NCBI GenBank assembly: GCA_013180625.2
Contig: SNVD02013169.1
Location: 124,001 to 188,000, forward strand
DNA from: Boswellia sacra
Lineage: Eukaryota > Streptophyta > Magnoliopsida > Sapindales > Burseraceae
Reading direction: 5' to 3'
DNA length: 64,000 nt
The notes under the pieces were generated by a model that worked only from the letters and a program-made list of their open reading frames with translations, made no database searches and was not told the DNA's origin. Both the position numbers and the translations under genes were made by a program. Within the stretch, counting starts at the first letter, position 1, and each line of letters begins with the position of its first letter. Positions 23,561-34,370 of this stretch are shown in pieces.

Positions 23561-24459
23561 AAATTTGCTTACTTAATTGCTTGCTAAATTCCTCCTTAAT
23601 TCCTGAATCTGCAATATAGTTGAAAAAATTCTTAAATAATAAACTAGTTTCTATGTTCATTGGTTTGGTTTCAGCTTGTGTTTTGTCTTGGAATGGCAAC
23701 TTTACTTCACTTATTTTTCATCAACTGGACTAACAAATTTTCTTGCTTAATTGCCTAGTATGGTCTGAGAAGTTGGATTTGATAACAACATTTGAGCACA
23801 AGTTTAGGTCAATATTGAACTTTGTAGGCTTCTAATTTTCACTTTTTAGTGCAATAATTTCATCAGTTGACAAGAAATTATGGGCTGAGTAAAATGGTTT
23901 ACTTTGAAGGAAAAAAATTTCATCAAATTGCTTGTTTATTTGTGATTAATCAGCAGTATTATAGATAAATTTCATTTTCACCAAGAAAGTAGGATATAGA
24001 GAATTCAAAACTCTTGTAATAGTAAATAATTATGTAGTTGATTGCAATTTCAATTAGATCAACTGTCACACACAAGCATCATAAAATAAGTAAATAAACA
24101 AGCAGTCTCTGATTGGTTGGGAGGCATTGTCTCAAAGGCATGACAGACTCTCTTTTCTACCTCAAAGGTTAATCAAAATATTCTCACAAAAGTAAGGTAA
24201 TTCCATTGGCAAACCTACTTCATTATGGCTTAGGGGGGCCCAAGCCCCTTCGGGTTTGAAAAATATTTAATTACCCCCTTTGTGTTTAAAACCACTCTAA
24301 AAATTTTAGACCCCTCCAGATCTTTAATATATCTCTTAGAATCCATAGTTTTTCAATTGTTTTATAATAATAAAATTTTGACTCCTTCTATTTTCATAGT
24401 TTTATTAATAATAACATAAATACTATATCATGTCCATGGACTCAACAATCTATTTTATT
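23498..24459. other. AT-rich intergenic DNA between two transposons
   Basis: Apart from the microsatellite, there is no gene. A GC block at 24226-24262 (GGGGGGCCCAAGCCCC) followed by AT-rich sequence looks like a fragment of another transposon end, but no partner end was found. Confidence 0.4.
23507..23558. repeat. (AT)n microsatellite
   Basis: About 26 AT units lie directly beside the hAT target duplication. Confidence 0.95.
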
Positions 24460-24567
24460 GAAATAATTACGTTTTACCCCTAAGTTAAGACTCATACAGT
24501 CCCCTAAGAGATTAAAAATTGCAAATTAACCCTTGGGTTTCGAATTTTATCGTTAATTTAAACTGTG
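24460..24567 (+). repeat. Left long terminal inverted repeat
   Basis: It pairs with 34993-35106 in inverse orientation, at roughly 70-75% identity by eye. The best shared blocks are AGAGATTAAAAATT/AGAGATTGAAAATT and TTTCGAATTTT. Confidence 0.7.
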
Positions 24568-25300
24568 TAAGGTAAAATTGAAAATAAATTATTAAATAAT
24601 CAATAATAGTTTCAAAATTACTAAATTAATAATAACATTTTTATTAAATTTATCAAATAACAATTTCAATTATAAATTATTAAAAAAATGAACCCAACAA
24701 TTCATCTTCAACCCATACCACGACATCAACTGAGCTTTCTCTTCCATCATCCACTCTTCCATCTCTTTCAAAGCCACAATAGTCTTCCTCACCATAACTA
24801 GTAGACATTTCCTTCAACTTCCTACAGTCTCGCATTCGTAGAGTTCAACTAAAACAAAAACAAACTATGAAAAAAAATTCATACATGAAAAAAATTATGA
24901 TTTGATTTGCTACTGGTTGTAATTTGGGAGTGAAGCGCAAATAATTTGCTGAGTCTTACGAAAACAAAAACTTGACATACCAATAATCCCATTAACAAAC
25001 GTGACAACACCTCAACTAGTTGCAAAAACATGAACTCAAAATGAACATAAGGGAGAAAAGCAGAGAGAGAATCAAATCTAGCTACAACTTACTTACCAAT
25101 AATCCCATTAACGCATCGATTCAAGCTAAATTGACACAACCATAGCCTCACAACTAGTAGAAAACCAAATCCCAACCACTCCCAAAATTCTAACCAAACT
25201 CAAACTTGTCACTTCTAAAGCCCAACCAAACTCGTCATAAACCATGAAAAAAAAATCCCAAATTCATTAAAGCCAAACCCACAGCTAAAACCCATATCCA

Positions 25301-25426
25301 TTAAAGCCAAAATTCATACAATCTAGATTCCTCAGCCATGGCCTCATCGTCGGAGGCAAGGGAATTCTCAGCGTCGGAGCCACCAGAGTGCACCATAGCC
25401 TCAAGCCTTTCCTTGTCATCCTTCAT
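25301..25426 (-). pseudogene. Captured host-gene exon fragment (candidate)
   Basis: This is a 41-codon open frame with coding-like, GC-richer composition than its surroundings. The peptide includes MKDDKERLEAMVHSGGSD and then an acidic SLASDDEAMAEE stretch. The frame stays open upstream of the ATG for at least five more codons (TKEKL), so it looks like part of a longer exon. I do not recognise the parent gene. Its place inside long inverted repeats fits transposon-mediated capture of a gene fragment, as in Pack-MULEs. It could instead be chance. Confidence 0.4.
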
Positions 25427-25569
25427 GAGTTTCTCCTTAGTCGTGGATGATTGGTGGTAAAGAAGAGAGCTGTAAACCTTAAACCTTAAACCCTAAAAAA
25501 AAAAATCTTTAGCGAGGAATGTTGAAAAACCATCTAATCATTTGAATCCTTATTGTGGAGTCTATAACT

Positions 25570-25780
25570 TATATGTTATATGTCATTCATTTGAATGATA
25601 ATTACTTACTTCAATTTCGATTATATCCCCATCTAGTACATGTATAAAACAGTGTCGAACCTCCTTGGAGCATAATTTCAAATTTGACTTCACTATCCAA
25701 ATGAACCTGGAGCCTACCATTGGGAAGTGATTTAGTAATTAAACCTTCATGAATTCTTTTTTGGTCTTTATTCCAGACAA
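25570..25780 (-). pseudogene. infA: Plastid infA fragment (nuclear copy)
   Basis: The minus strand encodes [17 protein letters not shown] and then a degraded remainder, followed by the DNA of the GDRVKIEVSRY region. This matches plastid translation initiation factor 1, which normally reads KWIHEGLITESLPNGMF. Stops and substitutions break it. It lies just downstream of an rps8 fragment on the same strand, the normal plastid order rps8-infA. Plastid infA is itself decayed in many rosids, so the damage may predate transfer. Confidence 0.75.
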
Positions 25781-25892
25781 ATCCTCCTCAAAATATCAAC
25801 TAAGGTAGAATGAGTGATATTAGACAATTTTTTTTCTTTTTCTTTTTTCACAAATAGGAAGTTCTATATATAATTCGAATAGTAGAAAGATT

Positions 25893-26105
25893 ACCATCTA
25901 TAATACAAAATTTCTCTGCCAATTCCTTCTAGTTGAGTCACTCGTCTGTTATTATACCTGAGAAGTAGAGAGAATTACAATTCCCATCCCATCTAAAATT
26001 CTAAAAATTCTTTGATAGTTAGAATAGATTCGAAGACCTGGTCGACTGATTCATTTTAAATTGAAAAGAGTTCTATTTCTATATGGCCTTTTCCTATTCT
26101 TTTCT
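25893..26105 (-). pseudogene. rps8: Plastid rps8 fragment (nuclear copy)
   Basis: The minus strand reads RNRKRPYRNRTLFNLK, stop, [15 protein letters not shown] and then [12 protein letters not shown]. This is the C-terminal half of plastid ribosomal protein S8. Internal stops are present. The N-terminal part is missing or replaced by other sequence beyond 26106. With infA next to it, this is a collinear piece of the plastid ribosomal-protein cluster. Confidence 0.8.
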
Positions 26106-26411
26106 TTATTATTTATAGAAATTTTCTTGTTAAGACCTTATGAATCAATTGAAACCTCATATTTATACTAGAACCACGATGATTCAATAAAACCGTCAAA
26201 CTACGTCCAAAGAGTCTCTGAGTAAGAACAATTGGATCATCATTTATTCAACGAGTAGCATAGATATAATGACTAAAAATACAAAGAAATATTTGTGAAA
26301 TCCTTTGAGCAAAATCAAAGCAGAAATGGGATTTTGAAAGAAAAAATCTTTCCATTTTGAATTCTAATTTATAACCTTTTTTTTTTTTGGAAAAATTTTT
26401 GGAAATTCAAA

Positions 26412-26478
26412 TGGGGCGTGGCCAAGTGATAAAGCAACAGGTTCTCACTATTTGGAGGTTCGAATCATCCTGTCCCAA
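26412..26478 (+). pseudogene. trnQ-UUG: Plastid trnQ-UUG pseudogene
   Basis: The 5' arm TGGGGCGTGGCCAAGTG and the T arm GGAGGTTCGAATC are those of plastid glutamine tRNA. Several bases are missing in the anticodon arm, including the TTG anticodon, so it cannot work as a tRNA. Confidence 0.8.
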
Positions 26479-26859
26479 AGCGGACTCTAATAAATATCCG
26501 AATAAAACTTACCTTTATGAGCAACCTTTTATTTAAGAGTGTAATTTTTGATAAAATGTATTTCTTACTTCGAATTTTGAAAAATTCTTCTCTAAATCCG
26601 ATCTTTTTTCATAAATTGAATCGAGTTTATAAAATATAACTGAATCCATTTGTGATCTGGGTAAAATGGGAACATAAACCCAAATAATAAGAGGTTGAAT
26701 TAAAAAAAAAAAGTCAGATGGGCCTTTTATTTAGCTTATGCCCCTTTTTTTTTCCTTTTGGATTTAAGTTCATTGCTTAGAAAAGCCTTACATCTCATAG
26801 CTAGTTGAATTTTCAAAAAGAATTCTAAATCGAAAAGGGAAAGGCGCACTACAAGAAAA

Positions 26860-28010
26860 ACAGTTTTTTGCGACAAAATTTTTTGCGATGAAATAAAATT
26901 CGTCGCAAAAAGCGGCCTTTTGCGACAAAATTATTATTTCATCACAAAAGTTAGCATTTAAAAAAAAAAAGATATTTTGCGAGGAATTTTTCGTCGCAAA
27001 ATAAAACCTTTAGCGATGAATATTCATTTCCTCGCTAAAAACTCGAGTGACTAATTAGGGAAGTATTTTTTGCGACGAAATAAACCTATTGCGACAAACT
27101 TTTCATCGCAAAACGTATTACACAAAGACGGCATTTTGTGACAAAAATTTTATAGCAACATGAACATTTTTTGCGACAAAATTATGTTTCTCGCGAAAAA
27201 AAGACCTTTTGCGACAAAAAATTCCTCACTAAAGGCCATTCTAATTTACCATGCATATATGGCAATACTTGACATTTTGCGACGAAAAAATAATTCCTCG
27301 CAAAATGTGACCTTTTGCGAGGAAATTTTCATCGCAAAAAATCTATTTTTCGCGACAAAAAATTCCTCGCGAAAAGCTATTTTAATTTACCATGCATACG
27401 TGGCAATACTGGACATTTTGCGATAAAAATGTGATTCCTCGCAAAATGTGACTTTTTGCGAGGAAAATTTTCTCGCAAAAAGTAACATTTTGCGACAAAA
27501 AATTCCTCGCGAAAAGCCATTCTAATTTACTATGCACACTTGACAATATTGGATATTTTGCGACGAAAATTTGATTCGTCGCGAAATGTGACCTTTTGCG
27601 ACAATAAATTCCTCGCGAAAAGCCATTTTAATTTACCATGCACACGTGGCAATACTGGACATTTTGCGACAAAAACGTGATTCCTCGTAAAATGTGACTT
27701 TTTGCAAGGAAAATTTTCTCGCAAAAAGTCACATTTGCGACAAAAAATTCCTCGCGAAAAGCCATTCTGATTTACTATGCACACTTGACAATATTGGATA
27801 TTTTGCGACGAAAATTTGATTCGTCGCGAAATGTGACCTTTTGCGACAATAAATTCCTCGCAAAAAAGTTAACCTTTTGCGAAAAAAAATTTCTCGCGAA
27901 AAGCCCTTCTAACTTATTATGAACACGTGACAATACTGGACATTTTGTGACGAAAATATGTATTCCTCGCAAAATATGGTCTTTTGCGAGAAAAAATTCC
28001 TCGCAAAAAG
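26860..28010. repeat. CACTA left subterminal palindrome array
   Basis: Dozens of half-sites of the type TTTTGCGACGAAAA and TTTTGCGAGGAAAA occur, mostly paired head to head with their inverse (TTTTCGTCGCAAAA, TTTTCTCGCAAAA). Spacing is short, so single strands could fold into many hairpins. In En/Spm elements subterminal repeats bind the element's own DNA-binding protein; the same role here is inference. Confidence 0.9.
27236..27950. repeat. About 140-bp higher-order repeat in the CACTA array
   Basis: A spacer beginning like CCATTCTAATTTACCATGCA recurs at about 27236, 27376, 27519, 27622, 27761 and 27902. The intervals are 140, 143, 103, 139 and 141 bases. One unit is shortened by about 40 bases. 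Between the spacers lie the GCGAC and GCGAGG palindromes. Confidence 0.85.
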
Positions 28011-28315
28011 TTATTTTTTTAAAATTAAAACTTAATAACTTTCCTCTTTTGTTTTCTTCTCTTTGTTCGTGGTTCGTCTAATATATAAGTCTTTGTTTAA
28101 AAAATGACAAAAAAATAAAGAAAGTATTAAAAATCTAATTTGATTTTATATAAATTGATAATTTTTAAATATAGTAAGGTCATTTGGATATTCATACAAA
28201 TTTTTATTAAAAAAAAAGAGCATTTGTGATTCCATTCATGCTTTTAAATGTGAAAAACTATTAAGATATTCTAAATTTAGTGTTTGTAAAAGAGATAAAT
28301 AATTAAAATAAACTC

Positions 28316-28320
<5 letters not shown>

Positions 28321-28364
<44 letters not shown>

Positions 28365-28383
28365 GTGCGTGTGTGTGTGTGTG
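28321..28383. repeat. (GT)n microsatellite
   Basis: About 31 GT units with two GC interruptions lie in the CACTA interior. Confidence 0.95.
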
Positions 28384-30040
28384 ATATGAATCGTTAATAA
28401 TCTAATAATCAAGCATAAAATTTATTGCTAATTATTTATATCTAATCTAATTTATGTGTGATTTATATATGTCTAACTGCTAAATTACAATTATGATAAA
28501 CTTATTACCATGACTAATTTTTAATTGATGAAAATGAGATTGGAAAAAAAATCTAACTTCTAAAAATCTAATTTATTTTTCAACGTTTAATTATATGTCA
28601 AATAAACATAAATAAATAAATAATTAATAATCATGTAATGTTGCCTATAATTATGTTTTTTATTTTTTTTATAAAGTGTATTAATTTAGACAATATATTT
28701 CTCTTAGACTTTTAATTTTTATCTATAGCTTTGAGTAAATTGTTGAGATATTTTAAACAATTGTTAGAGTTTATTTTAAGGGAGATAAATAATTAAAATG
28801 AACTCTATAACAAAAAATAAATACATTTGTTACATATTGATTACTATATGAATAATTAATCATTTACTGGTAAATGGCAAAAACTAATTTTTAATTCGTA
28901 ATACATATGATACTTGTAACATATGTATATGTATATATGTCTAATAATTAAATTACTTATATGAAAAAAAATATTTTTTATAGTTGTAAAAAATATTTTT
29001 AATAATTGTTATTTTTATAAAAAAATGGATAATTAATTTAAAGGCATTCTATACTTGAAAATAAATGCAATTTTGTTACATCTTTATATAATTATAATAT
29101 GAATAAGTAATTATTTACTAATCAAATTAGAAAAGCTTATTTTCAATTTCTTATAATAACAAATATGACATATATAGATATCTAATTATTAAATTACAAC
29201 TATTACAAACTTATGGTTTGCATTTGTCAAGATATTTTAAATATTAATTGTTAGCATTTGTAAAATGAATAAATAATAAAAAAATATTCACTAAAAGTAA
29301 ATGCATTTGTTACATAATAATTATAATATGAATATTTGATCATTTATTTATTAAAGTATTAAAAAATTATTTTCAATAACTCGCACATAACAATTATGTC
29401 ATATATATAGATGTTTAAGCATTATGCATTTATTAATGATAGTTGACTTGTGTGTATTTTGTTAACACTTTAATACATATGACAATTATGACATACGTTT
29501 ATATGTTAATAATTAAATTATCTCCATCACAAATTAATTTTTTAAATTTGTAAAACATATTTTTAGTGTTTTTAAAAGAAATAGATAATTAAAATAAATT
29601 ATAGCTAAAATGAATAGAATCTTTTTGTTACATATATGATTATAATATCAATAATTAATTATTTATTGATCACTAAAGAAATTTTTTTTTGTAATTCCTC
29701 ATATAACAACTATGACATATGTATAAATGTCTAACTATTTTTTACACTTGTTAAATAATTCTTGAGTTGTTGTACCTATTTTATTAACATTTTAATACTT
29801 AATAAAAAATAATTAAATACCATATAATGTTTTATATTTCTATTGTATATGGTTGTTATATTATTTATTAATTTGTCATCAAATTATTTAATACCAATCC
29901 AATATTATATAAATTTAATTATGGATGAAAATTTAATTAATAAATAAACTTATAATTATCCAAGTCTAAGTATGGTTTATTTAAATATTTTTAATTTTAG
30001 ATTTAGATTTTAATTTTAATATTTTTTTAAAGACTTATAG
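28384..30040. other. AT-rich CACTA interior
   Basis: I see no open frame with a recognisable domain. Several loosely similar AT-rich blocks recur, for example AATTAATCATTTA-type segments and TATGACATATGTAT-type segments, as if an older unit had been duplicated and decayed. Confidence 0.5.
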
Positions 30041-32153
30041 TGACAAAAATTTTGTCGCAAAAGATTAGCATTTTGTTGCTAAAGATTAGCATTTTAGACT
30101 TTTAGCGACCACTTTAAAATTCCTCGCAAAATGGGGTATTTTGCGAGGAAAATTTAAATTCAAATTCGTCGCAAAAACTAAATTTTAGGCGGACTTTTTC
30201 CCGCCCATTAAATTTCAAAATTTTTACACCTTTAGCGACAAAAACTTTTTTCAATAGCTCGCACATGATTGTTATGCCATATGTATAGATGTCTAACTAT
30301 TTTACATTTGTTAATGATTGTTGACTTGTATGTATTTTGTTAACACTTTTATCCTCAATTAATTAAAACTAACTAAATACCATGCAATAATTTTATATAT
30401 CTAATGTATGTGGTTAATACATGATTAATTAATTGACATTAAATTATTTAATATTAACCTAATATTAAATAAATTTAATTATGTTGGATAAATTTATTTA
30501 ATTACTAAATAAATTTATAATTATCAAAGTCCAAGTATGATTAATTTCAAAATCTTCTTAGTTTTTTATTATAATTTTCACATTTGTATATTTTTTATGA
30601 CAAATAAAAGAGTCTTTAACATTTTTTTTAAGATTTTTAGTGAGGAAATTTTCGTCGCAAAAAGATTAATATTTTGTCGCAATATATGATGTTTTGCAAT
30701 GATTTAATTTCATCGCAAAATGAGGTTTTTTGCGACGAAATACGAATTTATATTCGTCGCAAAAAATAAAATTTAGGCGGACTTATTCCCGCTTGAAAAT
30801 TTTGAAAATTTCAAGTTCTTTAGCGACGAAAAATTTATCACTAAAGATCAAAATTTTTGTCGCAAAATGAAATTTGGGCGGACTTTTTTCCGCTCTTGAA
30901 ATTTCAAAATTTTGAAACTCTTTCTTGACGAAAATTTTGTCGCAAAAAAAAATTTTTGGCGAACTTTTTCTCGCTTTGATTTTTTTCACAATTTTAAAAA
31001 CTATTTCGCAATAAAATTTTCGTCGCTAAAGGTTAAAATTTCGTCGCAAAATATCCAACTTTTATTATATATACATGGGTTAATTTTTTGGATTGTTTCA
31101 TTTTCTTCTATCACTTCCAATTCTCTACTCCTTTTCTTTTCCCAACATTTGGTAAATATTTTTACTCTTTCTTTTACTTTTGTGTTGTAATATATTTTCT
31201 TTAATAGTTTAATATATTTTTATTTATTTTAATATTTGATTGATATTATTGTCTTTTATTTGATAGGTATTTTTGAAGATGGAATACAACTCAACATTCT
31301 CAACATTCTCAAATTCTTTGCTTCTTCAACATTGTTTTTTTCATAAACTCATTTTTTATGCTTTAATTTTTACTTAACATTTTATTTTTATTTTTTTGTT
31401 TTTAATAGGTATTTTTGAAGATGGGTTGTACTTGAAGATTTGAGGATTCATACAAAGTCAACAACAAAAGAATTTTTGGAGGATGAAGTTTTGTATTTTT
31501 CTTTCTCTTTTTTGTATTTTTTTTTAATTTTGCTATGTACAAAGGTTGATATATTGTAAAAATATATTGTGATAAATTTTTTGTAATTTGTTGTTAATTA
31601 ATAAAATTATTAATATAAAGAATTAAGTTGTGTAATGAGACATGTCATTTATTCTAAAATTTATAACTAATTAAAAAATAAAATCTGTAAATTCTTAAAA
31701 AATAATCAATTTTCGTGTTAAAAATTTCTTGCGACGAATTTTTTGTCGCTAAAGGTAGTATTTAGCGAGAAAAAATTGGTCGCAATAAACTTTTTTAACT
31801 AAAATAATTTTATTAAAAAATGAGTTGTTTTCTAACAATTTGCGACAATATTGGAATTCATCGCAAAATATACTCTTTTGCGACAATTTTTATTTTGCCG
31901 CAAAAAGTTGATGTTATGTGATCTTTTTTGTGACGAAATATTTGTCGCAGAATACCACTTTTTGCGAGAAAAATTTTGTCGCAAAAAGACTTTTTGCGAG
32001 GAATTCCATAATCGTCGCAAAAAAACCTATTGCGACTCACATATTGCGACTGGAGCGCGACGAATTTATTTTTGTCGCAAAAACTTATTGCGACGAAATT
32101 TTATCTTTTTGTGACGAAAAGTTTCGTCGCAAAAAGTCATTTTTCCCGTAGTG
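30041..32153. repeat. CACTA right subterminal palindrome arrays
   Basis: There are three clusters of the GCGAC/GCGAGG palindromes, at about 30041-30240, 30640-31060 and 31720-32153. Two copies of a GGCGGACTTTTTCCCGC-like segment are associated (30185-30205 and 30775-30795), with weaker ones near 30880 and 30960. The clusters are separated by AT-rich DNA. Confidence 0.85.
31060..31460 (+). other. Possible leftover promoter/leader of a CACTA gene
   Basis: A TATATATAC box near 31066 is followed by pyrimidine-rich, leader-like sequence. The segment TAGGTATTTTTGAAGATGG occurs twice (31264 and 31407), each after an AT-rich, intron-like stretch ending in AG-type sequence. This could be the remains of a transcribed unit with a duplicated exon. 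No protein domain is seen. Confidence 0.3.
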
Positions 32154-32494
32154 GCGCCTCTCGATTCCTTGTCTTTTTTTTTTTTAATAAGAATAAGACA
32201 GCCCATTATTCTCCTCACATTTTTGAATTCAAAACAAGAGGATATTCCTGATACTGATTAAATTCAATCAAAGGGATTAAGTCTCTTAAAGAAAGAATAA
32301 AAAGATCACTTTTGTTTATAGTGGAACTATAACAAAGATAAACCAATTAAATGAAATGGAAAACGAGAGGATAGAGAATTCGATGATAAGTCTACCCGTT
32401 TCCAAGGTATCTATTTTCTTTTACTATGTATCATACTATATCATATTATGTATCATTTGATAACCTTATGTATCATTTGACGACCCAATAAATC
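32154..32494. other. Plastid-like noncoding DNA after the CACTA element
   Basis: The sequence right of the CACTA continues the pre-insertion site (CGAAAAGGGAAAGGCG joins CCTCTCGATTCC). It has plastid-spacer character. The exact plastid source was not identified. Confidence 0.5.
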
Positions 32495-32580
32495 CCTTCA
32501 ATATCGATATCATCAATGAGAAAACCTTTAGGCTTTTTATCCAGAAATTTGTTTAAAAATACTGTAATGAAGGAACCACT
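32495..32580 (-). pseudogene. ycf2: Plastid ycf2 fragment (nuclear copy)
   Basis: The minus strand encodes [20 protein letters not shown], which matches my recollection of a conserved stretch of plastid Ycf2. Only about 28 residues fit; the open frame around it does not continue as Ycf2. It is therefore a short scrap joined to other plastid sequence. Confidence 0.55.
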
Positions 32581-33003
32581 TGTGTTTGTGCACGAAATCC
32601 CTAATTCAAATTGAAATGTGCAATGATTTAGGATCCTTCCTTTCTTCAAACAGAACAAACAAGAAATTGAAAATAGAAAAGAAAAAAGGGAGGTTTGTGA
32701 TGATTTTTCAATCGTTTGTACTAGGTAATCCCCATACACTATATATAAGTAGTTGAAGTAATTAAGTATGAGAGTTAAATGAATCAAAAAATTTATTCTA
32801 TTAAAAAGTAATACAGTTTGATTCTTTAACTCAAATAGTAGTATTAATAGAGTCCACTTCTTCCCTATACTACGAGTGAAAGGGAAAATGTAAAGACTAC
32901 CATTAAAGCAACCCAAACGAGGCTTCCTATATCCATGTGAATTATGTCCCCTATCTTTATGAATATGAAGAAATTGCTAAGGATCCAATAAGTCCAATAG
33001 TGA
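32581..33003. other. Plastid-like mosaic DNA
   Basis: The sequence has the character of plastid spacers and small-gene flanks. I could not assign individual genes with confidence. Confidence 0.4.
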
Positions 33004-33190
33004 TTCCTTCAGACATGTCAATTATGGTTGTTCAAGGATCATTTCATGCATTATGTTAGATATCGAGGAAAATATATTATGGCTTCAAAGGATACACCTC
33101 TTCTAATGAATAAATTGAAATATTATCTTGTCAATTTACAGCAATGTCATTTTCACATGTGGTCTCCACCAGGAAGGGTTTATGTAAAGC
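33004..33190 (+). pseudogene. matK: Plastid matK fragment (nuclear copy)
   Basis: The plus strand encodes [20 protein letters not shown] and then [15 protein letters not shown] followed by [13 protein letters not shown]. This is the C-terminal domain region of plastid maturase K (normally [24 protein letters not shown] and QCHFYVWSQPGR). Only about 60 of some 500 residues remain, with a dozen or so substitutions. Confidence 0.9.
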
Positions 33191-34291
33191 ACTAATACAA
33201 GCATTCATCAATTAAAGAGCATGGAGATTCGAGTCCTCTTCAAGGTATAGTATTGAGAATGCTTATTGAATAACCAATTCAATAGGAGATCTCGGATCTA
33301 ATCGATATTGATAAACCGAAACTCTTTGAGATCTTGGAATGGGAATAAGTTCGACATCATATCACAAAATCTTGGTGATGTTCCCCTCGAGTATATGCTT
33401 CAATAGGAATCACACAAGGGTAAATTGATACAATAGAAACTTTTGGTGAAATGTCCCCATGTAACCCAATAAATAAAGTATATCGCATAGTCCATTTTAG
33501 GGATTAGTGTACCCGTGTAGTGACTTTTGCATCTGACGTTCCCAAAATTAGTACTATCAAGTCAGGTTAATTCAATAATAGATGTTGTTGGCATTCCAAC
33601 ATTCCTTCTCCTTTCAGGACCTATTCAAAAGAGAATCTAGTATTTCTTCCTCTTGTCATGAATATCTGAATAAGTCAAACTGTCCCATAGATATCTTTTC
33701 TTCGAAACAAAAGAATTCGAATTAGGCTCGGTTAACTAGAATGTGTATTATCTAGATAAGGGATCTTCCTCTATTCAATCCTTTTCCTCCTTCTTGTTGC
33801 TGGATATCTCGTTCATACACAAATTCTTTTTGTTTCTCGAGCCTATAGTGAGTTATAGATCTATTAGAAAAGGTCAAATCTTTAATAATGCTATCATTCA
33901 TGATTGAGTTACGTAAACTTCTAGATAGGTATCCCACATCTGAACTAGACTGCACATAAGCACGCAAGAGACAACTTGGCGAATTACTTATCCCTCGTTC
34001 TATTAGTGAACTATCTCTTCAGGAATTATGAAAGATATTCCACTAGAAATATTCTTGTTATTGCTTTGACTCATATTCCCCAAAAAGTGGATTCCACTCT
34101 AATAGTCCCGAATAAATTAAATACATGCATTAACATATGAAGGCTTCTTATTCTACAACAACCAAAGGACTTTTTCACTCTTTCATAAAGAAGAAATGGC
34201 AAGATCCATTTGTATTTCAATGGAGGAAAAAAAATAAGGATGTGAAAAACAAGATAGGGATTCCCTACAATGATACTGTAGACTAATTTAA
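33191..34291. other. Plastid-like mosaic DNA, sources unassigned
   Basis: There are no intact genes. A 71-codon open frame at 33752-33967 (minus) was not identified. The part just before trnP (34230-34291, with GATACTGTAGACTAATTT) resembles the plastid trnW-trnP spacer, but trnW itself is absent. Confidence 0.4.
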
Positions 34292-34365
34292 AGGGATATA
34301 GCACAGCTTGGTAATGCATTTGTTTTGGGTACAAAATGTCATAGGTTCAAATCCTGTTATCTCTA
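34292..34365 (+). pseudogene. trnP-UGG: Plastid trnP-UGG copy in nuclear DNA
   Basis: This is a full-length, 74-base proline tRNA sequence. The anticodon TGG sits in TTTTGGGTA, the T arm is AGGTTCAAATCCT, and the acceptor arms (AGGGATA with TATCTCT) still pair with one G-U. It is clearly the plastid gene, with a few changes. It might still fold, but a plastid-type tRNA in the nucleus is not expected to be used. Confidence 0.85.
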
Positions 34366-34370
34366 CCTAT

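Larger units (their letters stand above)
26847..32153. mobile_element. CACTA transposon, non-autonomous, 5.3 kb
   Basis: The left end is CACTACAAGAAAAACAG and the right end, reverse complemented, is CACTACGGGAAAAATGAC. The perfect 3-bp target duplication GCG lies at 26844-26846 and 32154-32156. These are the hallmarks of the CACTA (En/Spm) superfamily. It is inserted in plastid-derived DNA. Both subterminal regions are packed with short inverted repeats around GCGAC and GCGAGG. No transposase domain was found; the centre (28384-30040) is AT-rich without coding signal. It must have moved with enzyme supplied by another element. Confidence 0.95.

Noticed and set aside
23313..23699. 128-codon open frame with isoleucine-tyrosine repeats
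   Set aside because: It is a translation of the (AT)n microsatellite and the hAT end; there is no domain.
27160..27972. Several open frames of 65-92 codons with repeated FATKNSS-type peptides
   Set aside because: They come from the palindromic CACTA repeats on both strands; the repeat explains them without coding.
28321..28383. Possible CRISPR-like or regulated repeat
   Set aside because: It is a plain GT microsatellite, and the genome is eukaryotic.
32473..32916. 147-codon open frame as a single gene
   Set aside because: Only its last part resembles plastid Ycf2; the rest is other plastid-like DNA joined to it.
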